Assembly: GCA_963808705.1 (NCBI GenBank)
Contig: CAWEHB010000005.1
Span: 434,001-498,000, forward strand
Direction: 5' to 3'
DNA: 64,000 bases
Origin: JASHPR01 sp963808705
Lineage (GTDB): Bacteria; Actinomycetota; Actinomycetes; Streptosporangiales; Streptosporangiaceae
Below the pieces are notes generated by a model. It made no database searches. It had not been told where the DNA came from and saw only the letters and a program-made list of their open reading frames with translations. Position numbers and translations under genes: made by a program. Positions 50,912 to 58,339 of the stretch are shown here, piece by piece; positions within the stretch are counted from its first letter, which is position 1; each line of letters begins with the position of its first letter.

Positions 50912-52023
50912 GGCAGCGTCTGGGCCTCGACCGACAGCACGGCCGGCAGGTCCCGCACGATCGGCGCCCAGTGGTCGCCGGCGTCGGCCGAGGCGTACAC
51001 CTGCCCGCCGGTCGTGCCGAAGTAGACGCCGCACTCGTCGAGGGAGTCGACCGACATGGCGTCGCGCAGCACGTTGACGTAGCAGTGCTCCTGCGGCAGG
51101 CCGCTGGTCAGGGCCTCCCACTCGTCGCCGCCGGTCCGGCTGCGGTACACGCGCAGCTTCCCGTCCGGCGGGAAGTGCTCGGCGTCGCTCTTGATCGGGA
51201 CCACGTAGATGGTGTCCGGCTCGTGCGCGTGCACGTCGATCGGGAACCCGAAGTCGGTCGGCAGATTGCCGCTGACCTCGTGCCACGACGCGCCGGCGTC
51301 GTCGCTGCGCATGACGTCCCAGTGCTTCTGCATGTACAGCACGGCCGGGCGCGAGGGATGCATCGCCACCCGGTGCACGCAGTGCCCGACCTCCGCGTCG
51401 GGGTCAGGGATGCCCTCCGACTGCAGGCCGTGGTTGATCGGCTGCCAGCTCGCTCCCGCGTCGTCGGACCGGAACGCGCCCGCAGCCGAGATCGCGGCGA
51501 ACATCCGGCCGGGCTTAGCCGGGTCGAGGATGATCGTGTGCAGGCACATCCCGCCTGCGCCCGGCTGCCAGGACGGCCCCGACTTGTGCTCGCGCAGCGC
51601 GGGCAGTTCCTGCCAGGACTGCCCGCCGTCGGCCGACCGGAACAGCCCGGCGTCTTCCACCCCGGCCCAGACCGTGTCCGGGTCATCCAGCGACGGCTCC
51701 AGATGCCAGACCCGCTCGAACTCCCACGGGTGCGGCGTCCCGTCGTACCACTGGTGCGTGCCGGGCGTGCCGTCGTAGGTGAACTTGTTGCCCACCGGCT
51801 CCCAGCTGACGCCGCCGTCGTCGCTGCGCTGGATGACCTGCCCGGACCAGCCGCTGCACTGCGAGGCATACAGCCGGTCCGGGTCCGCCGGCGACCCCTT
51901 GACGTGGTAGATCTCCCAGCCGGCAAAATGCGGCCCGCTGACCTCCCACTGGTCGCGCTTGCCGTCCGAGGTCAGCACGAACGCGCCCTTGCGCGTGCCC
52001 ACCAGAACCCGTACGCCGCTCAT
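50908..52023 (-). CDS. BNR/sialidase-like beta-propeller protein
   Basis: A 371-residue propeller with repeated Asp-box units (S/T-x-D-x-G-x-T/S-W): QRSDDGGVSWEPV, RSADGGQSWQEL, RSDDAGASWQPI, RSDDAGASWHEV and ASADAGDHWAPI. There is no signal peptide, so it acts in the cytosol. It begins SGVRVLVGTRKGAFVLTSDG, typical of the WD40/YVTN/BNR-like proteins of unknown role that pair with MoaD-like genes. The two proteins are translationally coupled here. Confidence 0.88.
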   Translation of the reverse strand: MSGVRVLVGTRKGAFVLTSDGKRDQWEVSGPHFAGWEIYHVKGSPADPDRLYASQCSGWSGQVIQRSDDGGVSWEPVGNKFTYDGTPGTHQWYDGTPHPWEFERVWHLEPSLDDPDTVWAGVEDAGLFRSADGGQSWQELPALREHKSGPSWQPGAGGMCLHTIILDPAKPGRMFAAISAAGAFRSDDAGASWQPINHGLQSEGIPDPDAEVGHCVHRVAMHPSRPAVLYMQKHWDVMRSDDAGASWHEVSGNLPTDFGFPIDVHAHEPDTIYVVPIKSDAEHFPPDGKLRVYRSRTGGDEWEALTSGLPQEHCYVNVLRDAMSVDSLDECGVYFGTTGGQVYASADAGDHWAPIVRDLPAVLSVEAQTLP

Positions 52024-52176
52024 CGGCTCTCCCTTCCGGCGGTGCCGGGCGCGGCGAACCCGCCCCGACTTGATCCCCGCCTGACCTGGCTTCCGCCTGT
52101 CCCTAGTGGCCTATCACAGCCCTGTGACGTTCTGACGGCCGCCGGGCCGCAAACTCATCGCCCGCCGGGCACGGCG

Positions 52177-52827
52177 TTACCGGGCGGATGCTGGCGCGGG
52201 CGAGGGCGACCGGAGGGCGGTGGTGATCGTGCGGGTCAGCTTCTGGGCGTGGTAGCCGACGATGACGGCGATGGCGAGGGCAGTGGCGGGATCGAGCCAG
52301 TACCAGCCGCCGGTGCCGAGGATGATCGCGCCGCTGACCGCGACGCCGCCCGCGGCGGCCGCGTCGCCGGCCGTGTCGAGCAGGACCGCCCTGACGTTCA
52401 GGTCTTCCCCGCGGTCGCTGTCTTCGCCGGGGTCGCCGCGCAGGACCAGGGCGCCGCCCAGCATGACCGCGGCGGCGATGGCGCTGACGATCAGTACCGG
52501 GAGGCCCTCGACATGGCGGGTGCCCGTGGCCAGACGCCAGATCGCGGCGGCGGCGACCATGACGTTCAGGGCGAGCAGCCAGCCGGCGTTGACCAGGGCG
52601 GCGATGTTGGTGGCGTGGGGGTAGCCGCGCGGGCGGGCGCGGCTGGGCGGCCTGCTGGCGAGCCAGATCGCCAGCAGCGAGACGCCGATGGCACCCGCGT
52701 CGGCCAGGTAGTCAGCGCCCGCCGCCAGGACGGCCAGCGAGTGGGCCGAGATCCCGACGATCACCAGGGCCGTGATCAGGCCCAGGTTGAGGAGCAGGAC
52801 GACCGTGAGCCGCCGGGCGCGCGACAC
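52177..52827 (-). CDS. cation diffusion facilitator-family transporter
   Basis: A 216-residue CDF-like membrane protein with about six helices. Helix 2 has HSLAVLAAGADYLADAGAIG, giving the metal-binding Asp pair, and helix 5 has NVRAVLLDTAGDAAAAGGVA, where the usual His-x-x-x-Asp is replaced by Asp-x-x-x-Asp. The cytoplasmic C-terminal domain is missing (about 90 residues shorter than YiiP), as in short actinobacterial members. It probably exports divalent metals such as zinc or cadmium. Confidence 0.82.
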   Translation of the reverse strand: MSRARRLTVVLLLNLGLITALVIVGISAHSLAVLAAGADYLADAGAIGVSLLAIWLASRPPSRARPRGYPHATNIAALVNAGWLLALNVMVAAAAIWRLATGTRHVEGLPVLIVSAIAAAVMLGGALVLRGDPGEDSDRGEDLNVRAVLLDTAGDAAAAGGVAVSGAIILGTGGWYWLDPATALAIAVIVGYHAQKLTRTITTALRSPSPAPASAR

Positions 52828-52862
52828 AAGCCGATGCTACGGGGCGGCCCCGGGAATGGAGG

Positions 52863-53262
52863 TCACGGCGCGGCCGTGCGATCGCGGCGCAGCGGGGGAG
52901 CGCCGATATACCTGCCACCCTGCGGCTCCCGCAGCGCGTCGCTGGTCAGGTAGAGATACAGCGGCCGGGTCTCGACGAAGACCGGCAGGCCGCGCTGCTG
53001 GCCGCGGCGGGCGGACCCCAGCGCGGACCGCGACGACAGGTGGACGACGTAGATGGGTGACCCCGTGGCCGCGCAGATCGCCACGGCCCGCTCGACCGCG
53101 GCCCGCTCGGCGGCCTCGGGCCGGCTCTCCGCCCAGGCGGCCAGGCGGCCGCGTCCCGACGCCAGCAGCTGCGCCGGCTCGGGGGAGGAGAGGTGAACGT
53201 GCATGTCCAGGCCGCCGGGCAGGACGAGGGCACCGGTCGCGTCGATCTGCGTCCGGCCACGC
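52863..53262 (-). pseudogene. dihydropyrimidinase-type amidohydrolase remnant
   Basis: Parts of a dihydropyrimidinase-like enzyme lie in one frame: IDATGALVLPGGLDMHVHLS (first metal His pair), then directly WAESRPEAAERAAVERAVAI and IYVVHLSSRSAL (downstream His), VFVETRPLYLYLTSDALREP and IGAPPLRRD. Between the first and second parts ~130 residues, including the carbamylated Lys region, are missing. The N-terminal beta domain and the last ~200 residues are also absent. It overlaps the 5' side of the deacetylase gene on the other strand. Confidence 0.78.
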
Positions 53263-53372
53263 AGGACGCCGCCGCCGCAGCCGCGGGCGAGGCCGCCGCC
53301 GCGGGGGAGGCCGCCGCCGGAAAACGAGGCGACACGCCACGTGCCTGCTTCGTCTGTCCCGGCCGCCCTTGC

Positions 53373-54191
53373 ATGATGGTGTCGATGGCAGATCATCCGT
53401 CGACCGAAAATATTTCGGTTACGTTCGTGAACCGTCGCCGGGCGCTGCTGGCGGTCGGTGGCATGGCGCTGACCGCCGGCCCGGCGCGCCGCCTGCTGCT
53501 CTCCGGCTCGGCGGACCAGGCGCACGCCCATCGCGCCGCTCCCGCTCATAGCGCCGCTGCCGCGCATCGTGGCGTTCCGGCGCAGGCCGCCCCCTCCTAT
53601 CCGCTGAACCGGCCGCTCTACTACATCGACGACTATTCCAAGTCGATCGCGCTCACCATCGATGACGGCCCCGATCCGGTTTACACCCCGGAGGTCCTGC
53701 GGCTGCTGCACCAGTACCACGTGACCGCGACCTTCTCCATGATCGGCCTGCACGTGGCCGCGTACCCGCACCTGGCCCGGGCCGTCGCGGAGGCTGGCCA
53801 CACCATCGCCAATCACACCTGGACCCATGCTGATCTCGAGGGCATGCCGACCCGCCGGGTGCACAGCGAACTGGCCCGCGCCAGCGACGCGATTCACGCC
53901 GCAACCGGCGTGCACCCGGCCCTGTTCCGTGCTCCCTACGGGGCCTGGTCAGCCGCCGTGATCAGGCAATGCGAGCAGATGAAGATGGTCCCGCTGGACT
54001 GGTCGGTCGACCCGCGCGACTGGGCGGAGCCGGGAGTCCGCCGCATCGTCCGCCGCATCATGGAGCAGACCCGGCCCGGGTCGATCATCTTGGAGCACGA
54101 CGGCGGCGGCAACCGGTCGCAGACCGTGGCCGCGCTGCGCATCGTCCTGCCCCGGCTGCTCGACGAGGGCTACCACTTCGCCATCCCGTGA
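53373..54191 (+). CDS. exported polysaccharide deacetylase (NodB/CE4)
   Basis: A 272-residue protein. The N-terminus has an Arg-rich start and hydrophobic stretch (NRRRALLAVGGMALTAGPAR), a likely Tat-like or uncleaved signal, then a His/Ala-rich linker. The NodB domain has the Asp-Asp motif ALTIDDGPDPVYTPE, the metal His pair IANHTWTHADL, FRAPYGAW and the late IILEHDGGG with the catalytic His. It should remove N- or O-acetyl groups from peptidoglycan or another surface polymer. ATGs at 53373, 53376 and 53385 are all possible starts. Confidence 0.9.
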   Translation: MMVSMADHPSTENISVTFVNRRRALLAVGGMALTAGPARRLLLSGSADQAHAHRAAPAHSAAAAHRGVPAQAAPSYPLNRPLYYIDDYSKSIALTIDDGPDPVYTPEVLRLLHQYHVTATFSMIGLHVAAYPHLARAVAEAGHTIANHTWTHADLEGMPTRRVHSELARASDAIHAATGVHPALFRAPYGAWSAAVIRQCEQMKMVPLDWSVDPRDWAEPGVRRIVRRIMEQTRPGSIILEHDGGGNRSQTVAALRIVLPRLLDEGYHFAIP

Positions 54192-54256
54192 TCGCTTGCT
54201 GCCCTTCGCCCTAGCCGGAACGCCCCGGCGCCGCCGGGCCCGGTTAGGTTCTGGGT

Positions 54257-54727
54257 ATGGCCGCTGAGGTGGAGGTCCAGGTCGGGAGCCGGACGGTGCG
54301 CGTCACCAACCCGGACCGGGTGTACTTCCCGGCCCGCGGCGAGACCAAGCTCGACCTTGTCCGCTACTACCTGTCGGTCGGCGACGGCATCGTGCGCGCG
54401 CTGCGCGACCGGCCGTGCATGATGCACGCTTCCCGTCCGGGGTGGCCGAAGGCGTGGCGGGCGGGGGAAAGGTGCACCAGAAGCGGGTCCCGCACGGCGA
54501 GGGACCACACGATCGCGAGCGCCTACTCGGTGCGCGGCGTGCCGGAGGCAACCGTGTCCACCCCGGTCACCTGGGACGAGATCGACGACGTCGACCCGCG
54601 CGCGTTCACGATCGCGACCGTGCCCGGCCGCTTCGCGCAACTCGGCGACCTGCACCAGGGCATCGACGACACCGCCTACTCGCTGAACACCCTGCTGGAG
54701 TGGGCCGACCGCGACGGCCTCGACTGA
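54257..54727 (+). pseudogene. LigD polymerase-domain protein with middle deleted
   Basis: Residues 1-~55 are the start of a LigD-type NHEJ polymerase (VTNPDRVYFPARGETKLDLV, VGDGIVRALRDRP). The frame then shifts: the +2 frame reads ARFPSGVAEG and GGKVHQKRVPHG, the next family segment. The original frame resumes with ARDHTIASAYSVRGVPEATV, VTWDEIDDVDPRAFTIATVP and ending ADRDGLD, the normal C-terminus. About 150-190 residues, including the catalytic Asp pair, are absent. The ~156-residue product cannot polymerise DNA. No Ku or ligase gene is nearby. Confidence 0.85.
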
Positions 54728-54854
54728 GCCCTTCTACGATGGCCGCGACATCACCTCGCGAGGGAAGGCACGGGAGTCCGGCGCTTCGGGCCACATACCA
54801 GCACCTGCGATGGAAAGATCCCAGGCAGGCCCTCCGCAAAAGGAGTGATCCCGA

Positions 54855-56021
54855 ATGCTGCGCGGACAAGTTGCCGTCTTCTTGTCTTGCTCCGAGAAGT
54901 TCAAACCGAAGCTCGGGTGGCCGGTTCGCGATGCCCTGGCCCGTGAAGGCCTGCACGCCATCATCATGAGCGACGAGCCGCCCCTGCCCGAGGTCGGCGG
55001 CATTGGCGGCGACGCGGAAGACAGGGCCGAGCCTTACCTGGACGCGTCGTCCGCGTTCGTCGCCCTGTGCACGGCCGACTACGAGCTCAGCGACGGCTCG
55101 CAGTATCCCCGGGCCAACATCGTCGATGAGATCCAGCAGGCCCGTGCCCGCCCGCACCTGCGAGACCGGTGCCAGGTCCTGAAGGCACCCGGCGTCCTGC
55201 TGCCGAGCGACATCACCCCGACCCACGACCGCCTCGACGTGAACCGGCCCGCGGCCGCGGCCGACGTCATCTGGGCCCAGCTCCAGCGGTGGGGCATCGG
55301 GCCCGCGAGCCCTCCGGCCGCGCCGCAGCCCGCCGGCGCCGGGGATGCGGACGACGTGGGCGCCCTGCTCGCCGGGCTGCAGCCCGGCGAGCACGACGAG
55401 GCCCGCAGGCGGATCTACCCGCTGCTGCGCGACCGGGACCCCGGCCAGCGCCGGCGGATCACCAGCGAGCTGCACCGCCAGATCACCGAATCCGATGACT
55501 CCGGCCGCGCGCTCGCCGCGGCATCGCTGCTGGAGGCGGCGTGGCGGCTGGACGCCGCGCTGGTGCCGGGCGAGATGGTCGAGGCGCTGGCCACGCACCC
55601 CCGGTACCCGGCGCGCTGCTGCGCGGCGAACCTGCTCCGGGACCGGGCCGCGGTGGCGCCGCTCGACGTCCCCGTCGAGGTGCTCGGGCGGCTGGCCTGG
55701 CCCAGTGCGGAGGACTGGCTCGTGTGGGCGCCGGCCATGGCCGCGGTTCAGGAACTCGTGCTGTGCCGGCGCGACGCGCAGGTGATCCTCGAATCGCTGG
55801 CCGCCAGCGCCGACCCGCAGGACCGGCACGCGGCCGCGGTGGCCCTGCTCGGCGTGGCCGCGGTCGATCCCGCCGCGGTGACCGCGGCCCTGGCCGAGCA
55901 GCTGGCCGGCGACGCTGACCCGCTCGTCGCCGCCAAGGCGCGGGAGGTCATGACCGTTATCGAGCAGGTCACGGACTCCGACCGCGCGGGGCGCCACCAC
56001 CGGCACTCCGGCGGCGACTGA
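54855..56021 (+). CDS. TIR-like domain protein with helical-repeat tail
   Basis: A 388-residue protein with AAAAGGAG 9 bases before the ATG. Residues ~5-140 form an alternating alpha/beta domain resembling TIR-like/nucleotide-binding domains: VAVFLSCSEKFKPKLGWPVR, LHAIIMSDEPPLP, YLDASSAFVALCTADYEL and ANIVDEIQQARARPHLRDR. Glu92 in the NIVDEI helix is a candidate catalytic residue for NAD or nucleotide cleavage. Residues ~165-370 are Ala/Leu/Arg-rich helices like HEAT repeats (LAAASLLEAAWRLD, HAAAVALLGVAAVDP). It stands alone with its own terminator. An immune or stress role is inferred, not shown. Confidence 0.7.
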   Translation: MLRGQVAVFLSCSEKFKPKLGWPVRDALAREGLHAIIMSDEPPLPEVGGIGGDAEDRAEPYLDASSAFVALCTADYELSDGSQYPRANIVDEIQQARARPHLRDRCQVLKAPGVLLPSDITPTHDRLDVNRPAAAADVIWAQLQRWGIGPASPPAAPQPAGAGDADDVGALLAGLQPGEHDEARRRIYPLLRDRDPGQRRRITSELHRQITESDDSGRALAAASLLEAAWRLDAALVPGEMVEALATHPRYPARCCAANLLRDRAAVAPLDVPVEVLGRLAWPSAEDWLVWAPAMAAVQELVLCRRDAQVILESLAASADPQDRHAAAVALLGVAAVDPAAVTAALAEQLAGDADPLVAAKAREVMTVIEQVTDSDRAGRHHRHSGGD

Positions 56022-56025
56022 CCGG

Positions 56026-56056
56026 GGACGGGGCGGCCCCTGTCAGCGCCCCGTCC
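56026..56056. terminator. hairpin after the TIR-like gene
   Basis: GGACGGGGCG and CGCCCCGTCC form a perfect 10-bp stem with an 11-base loop, starting 5 bases after the TIR-like stop and followed by TGCTTGTCCTGT. It probably separates this gene from the acyl-CoA operon. The following ~110 bases contain CATAAT, a possible -10 box for that operon. Confidence 0.65.
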
Positions 56057-56170
56057 TGCTTGTCCTGTAGGTGCCGCTCGATCATCTCGGTCAGGAAGAC
56101 GAGCCGGGCGGCGGGAACTCATCGGACCTCGGCTCATAATCTTCAGTAGACAGGTCGGCCAGGAGCGAGG

Positions 56171-56956
56171 ATGTCCATGGTTCTGGATCAGCAGCACGCG
56201 GCCGATGTCACGGTCACGCTGGGCGAGGACTTCGTCGCCACCGTCGAGCTGCACCGCCCGCCGGACAACTACTTCGACCGCGCGCTGATCGGCGCGCTGG
56301 CCGATGCCTACCAGGCGCTGGACGCCGACCCGGGGTGCCGGGCGATCGTGCTGTGCTCGGAGGGCAAGCACTTCTGCGCGGGGGCGGACCTCGCCGGGGG
56401 CCACGGCCTGGGCGGCGGGCCCGGCGCCCTGTACCGGGAGGCGATCCGCCTGTTCGAGGCCGCGACGCCGGTCGTGGCCGCGGTGCAGGGCGCGGCGGTC
56501 GGCGGCGGGCTGGGCCTGGCCTGCTCGGCCGACTTCCGCGTCGGCTGCCCGCAGGCGCGCTTCGCGGCGAACTTCGCCCGGCTGGGGTTTCATCACGGGT
56601 TCGGGCTGTCGGTGACGCTGCCCGCGATCGTCGGGCCGCAGCGCAGCCTGGAACTGCTGTACACCGGCCGGCGGATCGGCGGGGACGAGGCCGCCCGGAT
56701 CGGCCTATGCGACCGGCTGGTGCCCGCGGACGAGGTCCGCGCCGAGGCACACGCCCTGGCCGCTGAGATCGCGGGCTCGGCCCCGCTGGCCGTGCGGTCC
56801 ATCCGGGCCACGATGCGCGGCCACCTGGCGGACCAGGTGCGCGCGGCCACCGACCGGGAAGCCGCCGAGCAGGACCGGCTGCGGGAAACGGCCGACTGGC
56901 GCGAGGGCGTCACCGCCACGGCCGAGCGCCGCACCCCGCGGTTCCAGGGTCGATGA
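56171..56956 (+). CDS. enoyl-CoA hydratase/isomerase family protein
   Basis: A 261-residue crotonase-fold protein. The first oxyanion segment is HFCAGADLAGG, and the second is VAAVQGAAVGGGLGLACSAD, with FAANFARLGFHHGFGLSVTL and LLYTGRRIGGDEAARIGLCD following. The Glu expected after GG-x-L-G in hydratases is not clearly present, so isomerase or hydrolase activity is possible. Its stop overlaps the next acyl-CoA dehydrogenase by 4 bases (ATGA), so it opens a four-gene acyl-CoA operon. Confidence 0.9.
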   Translation: MSMVLDQQHAADVTVTLGEDFVATVELHRPPDNYFDRALIGALADAYQALDADPGCRAIVLCSEGKHFCAGADLAGGHGLGGGPGALYREAIRLFEAATPVVAAVQGAAVGGGLGLACSADFRVGCPQARFAANFARLGFHHGFGLSVTLPAIVGPQRSLELLYTGRRIGGDEAARIGLCDRLVPADEVRAEAHALAAEIAGSAPLAVRSIRATMRGHLADQVRAATDREAAEQDRLRETADWREGVTATAERRTPRFQGR

Positions 56957-58284
56957 CCGACCCGGCCGAGGTGCGCGCGCAGGTCGCGGCCTGGCTGGCG
57001 CGGGCCTGGGACCCGGAGCTGAGCCTGGCGCAGTGGCGGGCCCGGCTCGCGGACTCCGGCTGGGCCTGCCCCACCTGGCCCCGCGAGTGGGGCGGCCGCG
57101 GGCTCCCGGCCACGGCCGCCGGGGTGGTGGCCGAGGAGTTCACCCGGGCCGGCGCGGTCGCCGCGCCGGACGGGGTGGGCATGAACCTGGCCGGGCCGAC
57201 CATCCTGGAGCACGGCTCGGACGAGCTCAAGCGGCGCTTCCTGCGGCCCACCGTCACCGGGGAGATCAGCTGGTGCCAGCTGTTCAGCGAGCCGGGCGCC
57301 GGCTCCGACCTGGCCGGCCTTCAGGCCAGGGCGGAACGCGCCGGCGACGGGTTCGTCGTCTCCGGCCAGAAGGTGTGGAACACCTCCGCCCACCACGCCG
57401 ACTTCGGGCTGCTGCTGGCCCGGACCGACTGGGACGCGCCGAAGCACCGCGGGATCACCTACTTCATCCTGCCGATGCGCCAGCCGGGGGTCGAGGTCCG
57501 CCCGCTGCGGCAGATGAACGGGCACGCGTCGTTCAACGAGGTCTTCCTGGACCAGGCGCGGGTCCCGGCCGGGAACGTGATCGGCGACGTCGGCGGCGGC
57601 TGGACCGTGGCGCTGGCCACGCTGGCGCATGAGCGCCGGCTGGCTGTGTTCGCCCGCCCGCCCGCCCTTCGCCCGCCCGCCCTTCGCCCGCCCGCCCTTC
57701 GCCCGCCCGCCCTTCGCCCGCCCGCCCTTCGCCGGGGGCCGGCGGGCACCCCGGACGGCCGGGCCGTGCGCGAGGCCGCGGCGGAGTCGGAACGGGTGAT
57801 GGCGCCCTACCGCTGGTACCCGCAGCGCGCCGGGCGCCCGGACCTGGTCATCGAGCGCGCCGTCGCGGCCGGCCGGCACACCGACCCGCTGGTCCGCCAG
57901 GAGATCGTCAAGCTGATCACGCTGGCCTGGTCGGCGCGCTGGACCGCGCAGCGGGCCGCCGCGGCCCGGGCCCTCGGCCGGCCGCCCGGCCCGGAAGGCT
58001 CGGTGGCCAAGCTGGCCAGCAGCAACATCGCCCGCGCCGCGGCCCGGGTGCACGCGCTGATCGCCGGGCCGGCCGGCATGCTGGCCGGCGCCGACGACCC
58101 GGCGGGCGAGGGCGGGAGGGCGGGCAGGTGCAGCGAGATCTTCCTGTCGGTTCCGGCCGTGTCCATCGCCGGCGGAACCGACCAGGTCCAGCGCACGATC
58201 CTGGGCGAGCGGATCCTCGGGCTGGCTCGGGAGCCGGCCGTTGATGCGGGCGTCCCGTTCCGGAATGTTCGCCAGAACGGATAG
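56953..58284 (+). CDS. acyl-CoA dehydrogenase with in-frame PALRP repeat expansion
   Basis: A 443-residue enzyme of the actinobacterial FadE-like group. GEISWCQLFSEPGAGSDLAG and FVVSGQKVWNTSAHHADFGL are the FAD region, and SIAGGTDQVQRTILGERILG the C-terminal FAD contact. At residues ~235-260 the normal surface loop is replaced by five exact repeats encoding PALRP (15-bp units), inserted after ATLAHERRLAVFA. The loop normally carries variable sequence, so the enzyme may still fold. It overlaps the hydratase gene; the next dehydrogenase starts 55 bases on. Confidence 0.9.
   Translation: MTDPAEVRAQVAAWLARAWDPELSLAQWRARLADSGWACPTWPREWGGRGLPATAAGVVAEEFTRAGAVAAPDGVGMNLAGPTILEHGSDELKRRFLRPTVTGEISWCQLFSEPGAGSDLAGLQARAERAGDGFVVSGQKVWNTSAHHADFGLLLARTDWDAPKHRGITYFILPMRQPGVEVRPLRQMNGHASFNEVFLDQARVPAGNVIGDVGGGWTVALATLAHERRLAVFARPPALRPPALRPPALRPPALRPPALRRGPAGTPDGRAVREAAAESERVMAPYRWYPQRAGRPDLVIERAVAAGRHTDPLVRQEIVKLITLAWSARWTAQRAAAARALGRPPGPEGSVAKLASSNIARAAARVHALIAGPAGMLAGADDPAGEGGRAGRCSEIFLSVPAVSIAGGTDQVQRTILGERILGLAREPAVDAGVPFRNVRQNG
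57655..57729. repeat. five exact tandem copies of a 15-bp unit
   Basis: CGCCCGCCCGCCCTT occurs five times without a mismatch inside the acyl-CoA dehydrogenase gene, with an extra CGCC in front. Being a multiple of three, changes in copy number keep the frame and would lengthen or shorten a surface loop. The perfect identity of the copies points to recent slippage or conversion. Confidence 0.95.
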
Positions 58285-58339
58285 TAGGGCCAGGTCAAGC
58301 CGGCCGTTACGATAACGGCGGGAGAGATCGGAGTCGGCA

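Noticed and set aside
53400..53414. Palindrome CCGAAA-ATA-TTTCGG as an operator
   Set aside because: It lies inside the deacetylase coding sequence shortly after the start and is short; chance is sufficient.
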